Under the pieces are notes generated by a model. It saw only the letters and a list, made by a program, of their open reading frames with translations, was not told where the DNA came from and did not search any database. 64,000 nucleotides of DNA from the NCBI RefSeq assembly GCF_029168945.1, contig NC_083603.1, positions 36,367,396 through 36,431,395 of the forward strand, read 5' to 3'. This DNA comes from Cannabis sativa (taxonomy: Eukaryota > Streptophyta > Magnoliopsida > Rosales > Cannabaceae). Shown here one piece after another: positions 48,319-60,924 of the stretch. Every line of letters begins with the position of its first letter. Position 1 is the stretch's first letter. The translations under genes and the position numbers were made by a program.

Positions 48319-48474
48319 ACCCCAGAGATCATTTATCTCGTTTCAACCGAGTAATGACTGTCATGAGGGTCGCAATGATGCAAAGTGTCTATGCTTTTTC
48401 ATTGACGCAGAGCGGTTTCGCTGAAGAATGGTTTAAAAAGTTAGAACTCGGATCAGTAGACAGCTGGAACAAAC
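48285..48474 (+). pseudogene. TAT gag domain, first half
   Basis: MPEMAAYTRDS is found in another reading; the retrotransposon gag motif DPRDHLSRFNRVMTVMRV, SLTQSGFAEEWFKKL and VDSWNKL is clear. COP-B interrupts the frame at SWNK/LQV, which resumes at 58351. Confidence 0.85.
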
Positions 48475-50330
48475 TGTTGGGTTATATGCCCTAAATAAAA
48501 CTCATTTCATATAATCAGATTTTCTTATTAATAAAGATCAGAAATAACATTTTATGTTGCATGGTTCACATGATTTATTTCATGATTATATGTATATAAT
48601 GTATGAATTCTTTTTAAGTCCAGAACATATGAATTTGTTAAGATTATAGTGTTGTCAGCACAGTGGAATATAATCTTAATTATATGTTCAAAAGTTTATT
48701 CCCTGATTTGTCAGAACACTGGATTTAGACTGACATGGTATAATCAGCGATAGGTATTCTTACACCTTGGAAAAGTGTTATGTCCTTTCCAGGACATTGG
48801 CAAAGTTTACCAGTTTCGAATGTATGGAGTATACATCGGAAGGGACCGATATTGAACTTTGATTAGATATATTAAAATTTACCGTAATATCTATTCAATT
48901 CAATATCACTAGTTGATCCTAGACCAAATGATCTTAATCCTGATATGGTTAGGTTCAATCTCAAGAGTGTTACTCGTGTTTTTTGATTTGTTAGTTAAGC
49001 TTTCTTCTGAGTCAAGGTAATACGTACATTTTGGGAACACGGTAGTGCAATTGAGTGGGAGCGCTAACATAAATATGGAATCTATAGCTTCTATCTGGCA
49101 AATAGAAGTAAAGGATGATTTCCTTCGAGCTTAACCAAACGAAGATAAATGGTGGAGATCTCATTTCACTTAGGTGAAATATCATTTATACAGGGTTAAG
49201 TGTTTTAAGGATAAAATACATTGAAGGTGTAGCGGTAACAGTAGTGCCTTTTCAATGTAGATCATCTACATAGAGGATCATTGATCACATTAGGGTTATA
49301 ACAATGGATAACTAATGACGTGTCTATATCATGGAACATATAGAGCGTTCTATATGACTGAGAGTGCAATTCCAAGTTCTAAGTGTGGATTCAACGAGGA
49401 ATTAATAAGTTAGGGAATTTACTTGGTAAATTCGGTTTGACTTATTGGAAGCTCGGTTATATAGACCCATGGTCCCCATACTAGTTGAAAGCATACTGCT
49501 TGTAAGACTCAGTTAATTGATTTTAATTAATCAATTATAATTCTAAAAGTTAGACTATGTCTACTTTATGAATTCTCACTAAGCAAGGGCGAAATTGTAA
49601 AGAAAAGAGATTCTAGGTTTATTTATTAATTAAGAGAATTTATATGTCTAAATTAATAAATATATTAAATGGCAATATTATTTAATAATTATTTTCAAGT
49701 TATTAAATAATTAGAATTGGCATTTAAATGGTTAAATTAGAAAAATTGGCATTTTTGAGAAAATGGGAATGGAAAATAACAAAATGGGAAAGTTGCAAAG
49801 TGAGGCCCAATCCCTTTGTATGACCGGCCCTATGCATAGGAAATTCCATTTGTAGTTTCCATTATTTTAATGCCATACAATTCTAACCTAAACCTAGAGT
49901 GTTTTCTATAAATAGAAAGTGTTGGCTTGAGGAAACACAAACACATCTTTGATCACTTTGTTTCTCTCAGAAAAAGCCTCACACGCCACCTTCTCTCTCT
50001 CTTTTCTTCTTTGTATTTTCGAAAATCCTTGAGTGATGAGTAGTGCCCACACACATCAAGTGGTATCTCAATCATAGTATGTAAGACTATGGAATTTCTG
50101 CATCAAAGAAGAAGAAAAGAAGATCCAGGTTCAGATCTTGGTGATGCTCTGCTACAGAAAGAAATCAAGGGCTAGAGATCTGAATGGAAGGAGTCATAAT
50201 ATTTTGCTGCACCCACTATAGGTTTTCTAACTTTATATGTGTTTATTTTCGTTGTTTTAGAATTCATATTAGGTTGTTAATCCAACATACTTGTTAGTAA
50301 ATCTAGATCCTGGTAAAATAATTTCCAACA
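48475..50330 (+). repeat. COP-B 5' LTR
   Basis: 1856 bp, TGTTGGGTTATATG to AATTTCCAACA. TATA box at 49906-49914. Confidence 0.94.
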
Positions 50331-50616
50331 ACTGGCACCAGAGCCATGGTAATGATTTACTTTCATGTAATATGAATTAAGATGATGATTGATATGTTTT
50401 GTGTTGATTTGGATGGTTTCATGTTGGTTTATGTGTTAGTTGATGAATGTTGATGTTGTACAGTTTCGTTTTCCATGAAATATAATTTTTCAATTTTTTA
50501 AAATATTTTATTTGGATTCCTTGTAAAAAATTAAGCAATTTTGTTTTTTACGGAACTCGATTCCGATAAAAATTGAGAAAGATATGAATTTTGGAAAATT
50601 GGGATTCAAGGTTGTC

Positions 50617-50777
50617 AAGGGTGGTGCTCATGCGCACCAGACCCTCGGATCAGCCTCCCCATCCGCGCGCGTACCTCGGTCCTTCACCCTGCAGGCGCCG
50701 AGCTTCCTCGGCGTGAGCACTCCATCCGCGCGAGCATGAAGGCTGCGTGCAGCCTGTTGCACGCTCAATCCTGGGCA
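50617..50777. other. GC-rich island in COP-B interior
   Basis: Short recurring words, CCATCCGCGCG twice and GCGTGCAGCCTGTTGCACGC (palindromic), in an AT-rich leader. COP-D has a different island at this place, and COP-A has none. Confidence 0.75.
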
Positions 50778-52064
50778 GTTTCCCAAAAAGTTGCGATTTT
50801 TGGGATTTTTCCCCAAAAATCCAATTTTTTCATGGGATTGTTTCCCAAAATTCAATTTTCCAATTTTAAATATTTCGGAATTGAAATTTTTCTAATTTTA
50901 AATATTTTCAATTTGGATTTTTTCCAATTTTTTAAATATTTTTATTTTGGAATGTTTCCAATTTTAAATATTTCCTATTATGGTCAGATTTAAAAATTTG
51001 TTAACTTCTTTAATATTTATTTATTATTTAATTATAAGATTAGATATTTTGATATTTAAGATATTTTAAATTAAAAGATAACTTTGTCTTTTTATTGAAA
51101 ATATTATATTAAAATTATCTTATATGGCAAATTAAATAATTAATAAATTTGAAATTAACATAGATATTTTTATAGATATACTTACCATAATGTTTTCCAA
51201 ATTCAAAAATTTGTTATTTTGTTAAATATTTAATTATTTATAAATTATAAGTTTAAAAATGATATTTTTTCTATATATATATATATATCATTTTTTCCTT
51301 ATTAGAAATTTATAAATCATATCTTAAATATTTAAATAACATAGATATTTTTGTAGAGATTTGAATATTGCTTAATTTGAGATATTTTGACATATAATTA
51401 TGGTAATTATTATTCATTTATTATTTTATTCCTAAAATAATAATTATCTAACCAAATCTATTTTAAAATTGGTTTATTAAATTATAAGATCTGAAAGTGA
51501 TATTGAAGATTTTTTCCTTTCAAATCATTGATCTTACTAGATATTTAATATAATTTGATTCAAATAAACCTAGATATTTTAAAATTAGTTTCCTTTATTT
51601 GGTTAGTTTAAGAATAATAATTTAATTATATTAATATCTTATTTTCACATCTGTTACATGGACAATGTTTGTTTATTCAAAACTTTTTTTTACAAACCTA
51701 TTATTTATCTGATCTAAATTGCTATGATTAACTTGTTGACAGATCATGATCCAATGATCTGATTTTAATCATAGTCCAATTGACGATAGATCTTATAAAT
51801 AATTTGTAACAGGTAAATTTTGTACTTCTTTCATCTGTGTAAACCTAGTAACATGATAGGGCCCATCCAAATCATTTGACCTGTGTGAGCCTATATGTTT
51901 GCTTTTGGGCTTAGATGCATATAGGAAGCCCATTTAAGTTTTTACTAAGTAAATGGACTAGGTTGCTAAAATAAATTTTGACATAAGGAAATTTATTTAG
52001 GTCCAATTAGATTTGGGCTTATTCAATGAATAATAATTATTTATTTAAAGGTTAAATTCCTCTC

Positions 52065-52170
52065 TTTTGGGCCTTGTGTGAGAGTTGGGGGCCATGGAAG
52101 TGGGTACGACATACTGAACCCAGCTCCCCCTCACATGAACTACCCCAATTGTGAAGGCCAATTTGCCTTA
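52065..52170 (+). other. Conserved block in COP-B interior
   Basis: Same block as COP-A 41160-41270, with GTACGACATACTGAACCCAG unchanged. Confidence 0.75.
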
Positions 52171-53429
52171 TTTAAATAATTGTATTAGGTTAATTATATT
52201 AGTCTAACCTAATTAAAATTGAATTAGCAACATGATTAACTTTTAAAATATATGAAATTTATTTTTCATGTAATTTGTTAAAGTTAATTTTAGAAAAACA
52301 CTTACTCAATGATATATTCTAGACAGTTATTTTTAGTATTAGTTATTATTTCTAATATTAAATAGGAAAATATCATAGATTGTGAAATTAATTGTTTCCT
52401 AATTAATTTTGGTACAATCTAAGTTTAGTATATTTTCCTAGTATTAAACTAGAATTAATAATTAAGTTTCCTCTTTACTTAATTATTTATTTCTTGAATT
52501 TAGTACATTTAATTAAATTTAAAATTTCAATATCTATGTTGATTTTAATCATGATACTTTAATATTGTTATTTTCATGTTATTTAATTAAAGTTGAAAAT
52601 TGTCTTAAGTTTGGAATCTAATTTCAGATTAACTTAAAGCTGAATAATTTTCAAAATATATTTTATTTTATTTTATTAATCATTTCCCAAAATTTTGAAA
52701 TTGCATCACCTTGATGCAGAAATTTCGAATTTTATTTGAAAAATAGATTAAAGTTGAAAATTATTTATTTAATTTTGGACCACATTAAATCATTTATTTT
52801 TTCATTTAATGATTAATTAAAATAAATGAACTAAAATATATTATAGTTAGAAATTAGATTAATTAGTCAATGAAAGTCTAGATAGATATTATCTGTTTTG
52901 CTTGAAGTATTTTTCTAGTGTATTTAATTAAATAGAAAATTAATATTTAAGTTGATTTTTTAATCATGATACTTAAATATTTGAAATTTTTCTTAGATAT
53001 TTAATTAAATAGGAAAATTATATTTTTTGTTGAAAATTAATTTTTATTAATTTTGGGCCAACATAAAATTAGAGTAATTTTCCAGGATTTATTTTATTTT
53101 ATTTTAAAGCATTTTTGAAATGCAATATATATTTATAGAAAATTAAATTTGAGTTGTAAATTAATTTAAATTAATTTTGAAACAACTTAAATTGAATAAT
53201 TTTCTAAATATTTATAGAAATTATTACTAAGATGCAAATAATTCACGTTATTTTCGTATCCATCTAAGTATAATTTATAAATATTAAATTAAAATTTATA
53301 TTTGGAATTTTTCATTCTAAATTGGAAATTTTAATTAAATAAATATATATTTAAAATAGATTGATTAAAATAAATATTAGAAGAAAATACAACCCTTCAT
53401 TAAAATAATGAGCTTAATTATAAGGATAT

Positions 53430-54180
53430 TCGATCTCCATTGTTGGTTTTACATAGCTATTGTTTTAGTGAGTAAACCTCCCTAATGGAGGAACGTTCAT
53501 TAGCAAGTTAGCACCGTTTAATCTCGAAAGATAAGTAATCTTGTAAGTTTTTTATATAGTTTATGACCACCCTCATGGTGGCGACTGTATAAGACTTGCA
53601 AGAATATGAAACAATGGTGGAAGCTCATAAGATAGAATAGCCTTGACTCTCGCCTAAACGGGACAACGCGGATTCATATCTTGATCGAATAAAAGGTTGC
53701 TAGAATGTTAGACATTTTAGATGAGCTGACAACTCTATTCAATGAATGGTAGCTTTGACTCTCGCCTAAACGGGACACTGATATCATTTTGTTGAAAACC
53801 TTGGAAATTATTTAGGATTGTATGTTTTAGTATTTTCACTTGTCATTCCTACTTGCTATGTGCTTCATAATTTTTGAATTGTGTATGAATTTGTATTGAA
53901 CCATGTTATTTTTTGTTATTAAATTGTAGTTTAATTTGGAATCTTCATTGTTGGTCTAACTTGATTTGTTTTTATAATGAGATAAATCCCTAATGGATTT
54001 TCACCATTAGACCAACATAATAGTGTTAGATCTCGAAAGATAAATATTGTATATGCAACATCTAGCTGTTCATCAATTGATGACACCTTAGACTAGTGTT
54101 TTACAATATGAAACAAGAAGATTGTATAAATAAGATTACTTTGACTCTCGCTAATCGGAGCATCGTTGGATTCTTATTTA
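53430..54180 (+). repeat. Diverged duplicated module in COP-B interior
   Basis: The clearest copy: unit one 53430-53665, unit two 53935-54180. The CTTTGACTCTCGCCTA motif is at 53641-53663 (CCTTGACTCTCGCC), 53753-53776 and about 54139-54159. Both units share ATCTCGAAAGATAA. Confidence 0.75.
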
Positions 54181-54589
54181 AAACGAAATTATCCTAATTC
54201 CTCTTAGCTTATTCATTTCGAATCAGCTTAATGACATATCATTGGATGAATGGTCTATAAATCATATAGAGTCTCATTTTCTCTTAAGAAATTAGATGAC
54301 GCATATGATTATATTCCCGGAATTCTAGCCCAAAATGATATAAATCCTCAATCTTAGATATCTCCTACTTGTATAGGCAAATCATAGAGTTAGATTAGTA
54401 GTGGTGGTCCAAGAAAGAATTACTCATAATACAGTTACACTTTCACAATTGTTTCATACCATTTTCTTTCAATGGATTCAAGCTGTATGAGTTTAGTATT
54501 CTGTGACCAGAATCCACTTGCACTATTCTAAGAACTCTTTGATGTAACTAAACTGAAGTCATCAAAAGATACAACCACATATTTTATAA

Positions 54590-56470
54590 ATCTATGGCAT
54601 TTGTATCTTGTTCATAGTGGTTTTGACAAGATCATTCTCTGCAAAGAGTTAATATGCCTATATTCACTGAAAGTAAGTTCATCTCATTCGCAGATGGATG
54701 TACATTCAGGGGTGGATATGAGTTATCGTTGTATTCTTAAAACGATCACTCTAGATTTTACCTTACGCAAAAGAAATTTGAAATGTTTGAGAAATTTCAT
54801 GAATTTCTAGCAATGGTAAGTGGTTAAAGATCTTGCGAACTGATAGGGGTGGAGAAAAAGTTAGTAGATATGTAGTTCAAAGATCATTAATTTGATTTTG
54901 AATTATATCCAAACTTAACTCCCCATAAATTCGAGTTGCATAATGATGATTAGTTACTAGTAGTTGCCTAAATCCTTCTATGGTAATAAAATTTCAGAAT
55001 GATGCAATGGTTGAATACTTAATGTAAATCATTACTAGATTCATGGATGACCTAATCGAAATCTTAAGAAAAGCTAGAACTGCTAACCTTGGTTTGCATG
55101 TTTGTTAGCTATTCTAAGTGATTAGGGGTGGAGCATCCCATAGTCATTAGACAAGAAAGTGTTTGTTTAAACAAATACTACTTTTCTAAGAAAATGACTA
55201 AGTCTGAAAATAAAGTAGCAAATAAAGGAGATTAATTTTTCTTGATTCCAAAAGTGTTCTATCATCTTATTTTACAAGATGATCCCACTGCCTCTGTTGT
55301 CTTAACACAACTGAAGAGGTCTATACCATTTAGTTTTCTTTGACGTAGTTCACGGTACCTTGTTGTAGTGGGAGAGTTTCTAGGAACTCACCTTCTTATA
55401 ACTTAGAAGACACTAGTGATTAAAATCCATAGTGAGTTTAAACAAGTAATGGATTGTCAAGATAAGAAACTAAGAAGAAAGCCAAGAGAATTATGGTTTG
55501 ATCCATTCACATGGAGTAACCTAAAGTTTTCTGTTACAAGGACATGAAAGGAAATTTTCGTTAATAAGTCTATTCAATGGACTTAACAAAACTTCATGTT
55601 CCTAGTATTGTAGGTTTGAGTTTATCTAAACCTATGGCTTGTGGTATTCCTGGCAATTACTTACTCTAATGCAAGCATGAGATGCTGATGCATTTTCTTT
55701 CCAATGGCAATCTATAGAAGCTTCACAACTTCTTAGGTATAGATTTTATTTATCTAAGGAAAAGTCTCAACTATTCCAAAGAAGATAAAACCATGAAAGA
55801 ATTTCTTAAATCAACAGTGAGAGGTCTCAGATATGCTTTAGTATGCCTTAGACCAGACACCTGCTGTTGACTGGGAGTAATGAGTAAGTATCAGATTAAT
55901 CCAGGAAAAGAACATTGGAAGACAATCAAGTAAATTTTAAGATTAAGAAGAGGAACTATATGTTAGTCTATAAGGGTGTGTTTAAAACTCTTAGACTACA
56001 CCACATAAGATTTCGAGACTTGCCTGTGTGCTAGAAAGTCTGCTGATGAGATGGTGATTACTTTGGGGGTGGAGTAGTGATTTTGGAGAAGTGTAAAAAC
56101 CTATCTGAAATCTCTTGGTCTACCAGAAAGAGACTGAATGTTAAAAGTTGCAGGAAAGATACTTATTCAGTCTAAGAAAAGTTCTATACATTGGTGGCAT
56201 TGTTCCAACTTGCCTTAACTACTAGGGTTACTTCCTGAATAACCAAGAAGTAGTTGCCCAAAAGTATAGAATCCAGTATCCCAAGAGAGTAGACATATAG
56301 AGAGGAATTTCACATTATCAAGGATTTTGTGATTAAGGAAGAGTAATGATGGAGAAGAGGTTGTGTTTAATTCAACCTATCAGATCCTATTAGGAGGAGT
56401 TTACTACTATTACACTTGATTTGTATATCAAGGTGTTAATGATTATTTGAAACACACTTTTTGTTTTATA
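54590..56470 (+). pseudogene. COP-B decayed Copia pol remnant
   Basis: Same fragment order as COP-A 44215-46115: pre-integrase, RT end, RNase H, with shared disablements by eye. Confidence 0.76.
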
Positions 56471-56488
56471 TTAGTGCAAGTGGGAGTT

Positions 56489-58345
56489 TGTTGGGTTTTA
56501 TGCCCTAAATAAAACTCATTTCATATAATCAGATTTACTTATTAATAAAGATCAGAAATAACATTTTATGTTGCATGGTTCACATGATTTATTTCATGAT
56601 TATATGTATATAATGTATGAATTCTTTTTAAGTCCAGAACATATGAATTTGTTAAGATTATAGTGTTGTCAACACAGTGGAATATAATCTTAATTATATG
56701 TTCAAAAGTCTATTCCCTGATTTGTCAGAACACTGGATTTAGACTGACATGGTATAATCAGCGATAGGTATTCTTACACTTTGGAAAAGTGTTATGTCTT
56801 TTCCAGGACATTGGCAAAGTTTACCAGTATCGGATGTATGGAGTATACATCTGAAGGGACCGATATTGAACTTTGATTAGATATATTAAAATTTACCGTA
56901 ATATCTATTCAATTCAATATCACCTGTTGATCCTAGATCAAATGATCTTAATCCTGATATGGTTAGGTTCAATCTCAAGAGTGTTACTCGTGTTCTTTGA
57001 TTTGTTAGTTAAGCTTTCTTCTGAGTCAAGGTAATAAGTACATTTTGGGAACATGGTAGTGCAATTGAGTGGGAGCACTAACATAAATATGGAATCTATA
57101 GCTTCTATCTGGCAAATAGAAGTAAAGGATGATTTCCTTCGAGCTTAACCAAATGAAGATAAATGGTGGAGATCTCATTTCACTTAGGTGAAATATCATT
57201 TATACAGGGTTAAGTGTTTTAAGGATAAAATACATTGAAGGTGTAATGGTAACAGTAGTGCCTTTTCAATGTAGATCATCTATATAGAGGATCATTGATC
57301 ACATTAGGGTTATAACAATGGATAACTAATGACGTGTCTATATCATGGAACATATAGAACGTTCTATATGACTGAGAGTGCAATTCCAAGTTCTAAGTGT
57401 GGATTCAATGAGGAATTAATAAGTTAGGGAATTTACTTGGTAAATTCGGTTCGACTTATTGGAAGCTCGGTTATATAGACCCATGGTCCCCATACTAGTT
57501 GAAACCATACTGCTTGTAAGACTCAGTTAATTGATTTTAATTAATCAATTATAATTCTAAAAGTTAGACTATGTCTACTTTATGAATTGTCACTAAGCAA
57601 GGGCGAAATTGTAAAGAAAAGAGATTCTAGGTTTATTTATTAATTAAGAGACTTTATATGTCTAAATTAATAAATATATTAAATGGCAATATTATTTAAT
57701 AATTATTTTCAAGTTATTAAATAATTAGAATTGGCATTTAAATGGTTAAATTGGAAAAATTGGCATTTTTGAGAAAATGGGAATGGAAAATAACAAAATG
57801 GGAAAGTTGAAAAGTGAGGCCCAATCCCTTTGTATGACCGGCCCTATGCATAGGAAATTCCATTTGTAGTTTCAATTATTTTAATGCCTTACAATTCTAA
57901 GCTGAACTTAGAGGGTTTTCTATAAATAGAAAGTGTCGGCTTGAGGAAACAGAAACACATCTTTGATCACTTTGTTTCTCTCAGAAAAAGCCTAACATGC
58001 CACCTTCTCTCTCTCTTTTCTTCTTTGTATTTTCGAAAATCCTTGAGTGATGAGTAGTTCCCACACACATCAAGTGGTATCTCAATCATAGTATGTAAGA
58101 CTATGGAATTTCTGCATCAAAGAAGGAGAAAAGAAGATCCAGGTTCAGATCTTGGTGATGCTCTGCTACAGAAAGGAATCAAGGGCTAGAGATCTGAATG
58201 GAAGGAGTCATAATATTCCGCTGCACCCACTGTTAGGTTTTCTAACTTTATATGTGTTTATTTTCATTGTTTTAGAATTTATATTAGGTTGTTAATCCAA
58301 CATACTTGTTAGTAAATCTAGATCCTGGTAAAATAATTTCCAACA
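56489..58345 (+). repeat. COP-B 3' LTR
   Basis: 1857 bp, TGTTGGGTTTTATG to AATTTCCAACA. TATA box at 57920-57928. Confidence 0.94.
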
Positions 58346-58350
58346 CAAAC

Positions 58351-59369
58351 TACAAGTCAGCTTCCGAAGACAATTTGTGGCAGCGAGAAAGCTTAATCTC
58401 GTAGTTAGCGCCCTGACGAACATAAAAAAATTGCCTCTGGAAACTCTAAAGAAATTTATAAAAAGATTCAAAGAGGAGGCTTGAAAGACGAAGAAGGTGG
58501 ATGACGGACAATAACTTGCCCTCCTCCAAGCTGGGATCCGTACGGGGACTCCTTTCTGGAACGAACTATAACAGGAGGGAGTAGCCAATCTCCAAGATTT
58601 CCAAAAGAGGGTCCAGAAATACATAGATTTGGAAGAAACCCAGATAGTGGCTTACGGAGGATACTACCCGATCGGAGTGTCAGGATATGCACCCAGAGTT
58701 CAACTCCCGGGAGCCATGCATCCGGCCACTCCACAAATGAGCGGTCTACAATTCTCTACTACTCCAAGATATACTCAGAGCCTAGCCTTGGCTCCCACGT
58801 CATCACACTTTAGAACACCCATGGGTAATCCCTCATGGATGAATGGCCAAGTTTTGTCTCAATTCGCGCCTGCCACCAGCCTAACAGGACCTCCTCAGAG
58901 CTCTCACAGCAAGAGGTCCTCAAAGGGTAGCAACCGGACTGAGGATAAGCAACAACTGAGGGGATACACCTCTCAGTATACTCAATACACAGAGCTTACA
59001 GACACGCAGGAGCGGGTATACTTCGCCACAAGGAAAAATACTCATTATCGGAAGCCTCCTCCCCTGTATAAGGATAGTTCCCAAAGGGATCCCAGCAAGA
59101 GGCGTGAGTATCACAACGATATTGACCACAGTACCAATGAATGCAAGAACTTGAAAGACGAAATTGAGAACCTAATCCGAGTAGGCCATTTATATGAGTG
59201 GATTAAGAATCGACTACCCCATCTCAACCCAGATCCAGTAGGAGGCCCGTTACTTCAAGGAGCTCTAGGGGGTATACCCAGAGAACTAGCACCCTGTGTA
59301 CCGCCGGAGGAGCACTCCCTCAAAAAGTCCCTAGATTTCCACCAAGACCAAATGGGAGAGTGGCCATGA
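58351..59369 (+). pseudogene. TAT gag, second half
   Basis: LQVSFRRQFVAARKLNLVV and ETLKKFIKRFKEEA complete the gag domain started at 48474. After frameshifts a 246-codon frame (58629-59369) carries GGYYPIGVSGYAP and a knuckle-like EYHNDIDHSTNECKNLK. The first cysteine expected there is replaced, so zinc binding is probably lost. Confidence 0.82.
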
Positions 59370-59943
59370 TCTCTGGTGGGCCCCATATCGGAGGAACCAC
59401 TAGAAACGAGCTAAAGCGTTATGTTGGGGCCATGAAACACGATGAAGTGTGGGAAGTCACCCAACTCAAAGCGCAAAGGCCCCGGCTCATGGACCTACCC
59501 AATACCTTCACAGAAGAAGACACCAAACTGGTGTGTTTCCCTCACCATGACCCTCTGGTTATAGAGATTCCCATTGCCAATAAAATTATGGCGAGAATAT
59601 TAGTAGATAATGGGAGCTCCAGAAATTGTTGTTCAAAGAAGCCTTCACGGAAATAGGCCTGACGGACAGGGATCTATCGCCCAGCTGCTCCCAGCTCACA
59701 TGGTTCAATGGGACAACACTTATCCCAATGGGAAAAGTAAGACTCCATGTCACCCTGTGCCTGGATACCCCACATAGCACTTTCAAATATTGCACCTTCG
59801 TGGTGGTGGATTGCCCAACAGTGTACAACGCCATCCTTGGCCGGTCGGCCTTGGTCAATTTCAGAGCAATCACTTTCATTCGGCACTTATGCCTCAAATT
59901 CCCTACTGAGGTAGTCGGAGTGGGGACAGTACGGGGAAACTAG
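59360..59943 (+). pseudogene. TAT aspartic protease (frameshifted)
   Basis: [21 protein letters not shown] gives the active site. Other Tat proteases read DTGSS, and here asparagine replaces threonine. A frameshift near 59630 separates it from [10 protein letters not shown] and the flap and C-terminal ILGRSALVNFRAI. Confidence 0.82.
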
Positions 59944-59998
59944 GGAGAGGCAAGGCAATGATACAATGTCGCAATGAACTTGTCAATACTGGTAGTGC

Positions 59999-60924
59999 GT
60001 GGGGTCGGAAACAACTGTAGAACCTATGGAGGACACTGAGGAAGTACAACTGTGCGACCTCGTTTTCACCAAGATCCTCCGTCTAGGAAAAAACCTGGAG
60101 TCGGAGGAAAGAAGCAAGATTATCGAAGCATTAAAGGCAGCCATAGATGTTTTTCTGTGGTGCCAAGGGGATATGACCGGCATAAGCCCCCACGTGATTA
60201 CCCATGTCTTAAATGTTAATCCAGACATGGCGCCGATACAGCAGAAGAGGCGTCCACTTGATCTGGTAAAAGCTGACACCTTAGAAAAAAGAGGTAGATA
60301 AGCTACTGACCAATGACCTGATCTAGGATGTGTACTACCCAGAATGGCTAGCTAATTCGGTACTGGTACCCAAACCAAATGGGACATGGCAGGTGTGTAT
60401 ATACTTCACTGATCTTAACAAGGTCTGTCCGAAAGATTGCTTCCCTTTACCTCGGATTGGCCAGATGGTGGACGCCACCTCAAGATTCAAGCTATGACCT
60501 TCATGGGTGCCTACTCCGGATACAACCAAATGAAGATGCATGTTGCAGATGAAGAGTACATTAGCTTCAGGACTAACAAGGGGGTATACAGTTACTTGGT
60601 TATGCCCTTCAGATTAAAAAACGCTGGTGCAACTTATCAGAGAATGGTGAACCATATTTTTAAAGGCCTCTTGGGAACAAATATGGACATTTACATGGAC
60701 GACATGCTAGTCAAATCCAAGACATGCATGGATTATGAAGACGACCTTACGGAATGCTTTGAAGTGGTCTGAAGGTATGGAGTGAAGCTTAATCCGAAGA
60801 AGTGCACTTTTGGCATCAAGTCAAGAAAATTTATGGGATTTATCGTCAGCCAAAGAGGAATAGAGGCAAACCCCAAAAAAATTCAAGCTTTACTAAAGAT
60901 GCCTTGCCCCAAGAAGAACAAGGA
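59999..60924 (+). pseudogene. TAT reverse transcriptase, truncated
   Basis: Three reading segments cover RT: AAIDVFLWCQGDMTGISPHV, then in another frame VLVPKPNGTWQVC and DLNKVCPKDCFPLPRI, then GAYSGYNQMKMHVADEEY, LVMPFRLKNAGATYQRMVN and the catalytic YMDDMLVKS near 60690. It ends at 60924 where TK3 is inserted. Confidence 0.85.

Larger units (their letters stand above)
50331..56488 (+). other. COP-B interior (non-coding, decayed pol)
   Basis: Primer-site-like TGGCACCAGAGCC at 50333-50345 differs from canonical iMet at two bases. 50617-50777 is a GC-rich island; 50780-52060 is AT-rich, including an (AT)n run near 51275. The conserved block is at 52065-52170 and the duplicated module at 53430-54180. 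The decayed pol is at 54590-56470 (again LWHLYLVHSGFDKI near 54594). Polypurine tract at 56478-56486. Confidence 0.8.
48475..58345 (+). mobile_element. COP-B: Copia-derived non-autonomous LTR element (9.9 kb)
   Basis: LTRs 48475-50330 and 56489-58345 with a perfect TSD caaac (48470-48474, 58346-58350). LTRs differ at a few tens of positions by eye, about 2 percent, so it is older than COP-A. Interior order matches COP-A, except for a GC-rich island at 50617-50777. No usable open frame. Confidence 0.94.
36089..60924 (+). mobile_element. TAT: Ty3/Gypsy Tat-lineage element, interrupted twice, 3' part missing
   Basis: A putative 5' LTR (about 36089-36842) is followed by TTTGGTGCTTTCATTGAGAG (primer region), then gag, protease and RT in Tat style. 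COP-A and COP-B split gag and TK3 cuts RT at 60925. The gag contains a YHNDIDHSTNEC motif, the protease LVDNGSS and the RT box YMDDMLVKS, all typical of the Tat/Retand branch. The coding region carries many frameshifts. The 3' LTR is not in the window. Confidence 0.82.

Noticed and set aside
50628..50855. 75-codon frame in the COP-B GC-rich island
   Set aside because: The island has no counterpart in COP-A and another sequence in COP-D; the frame follows from GC content and few stops.
58292..58734. Minus-strand frames opposite TAT gag (110 and 88 codons)
   Set aside because: Overlap each other and the LTR/gag junction; shadows of the plus-strand gag.
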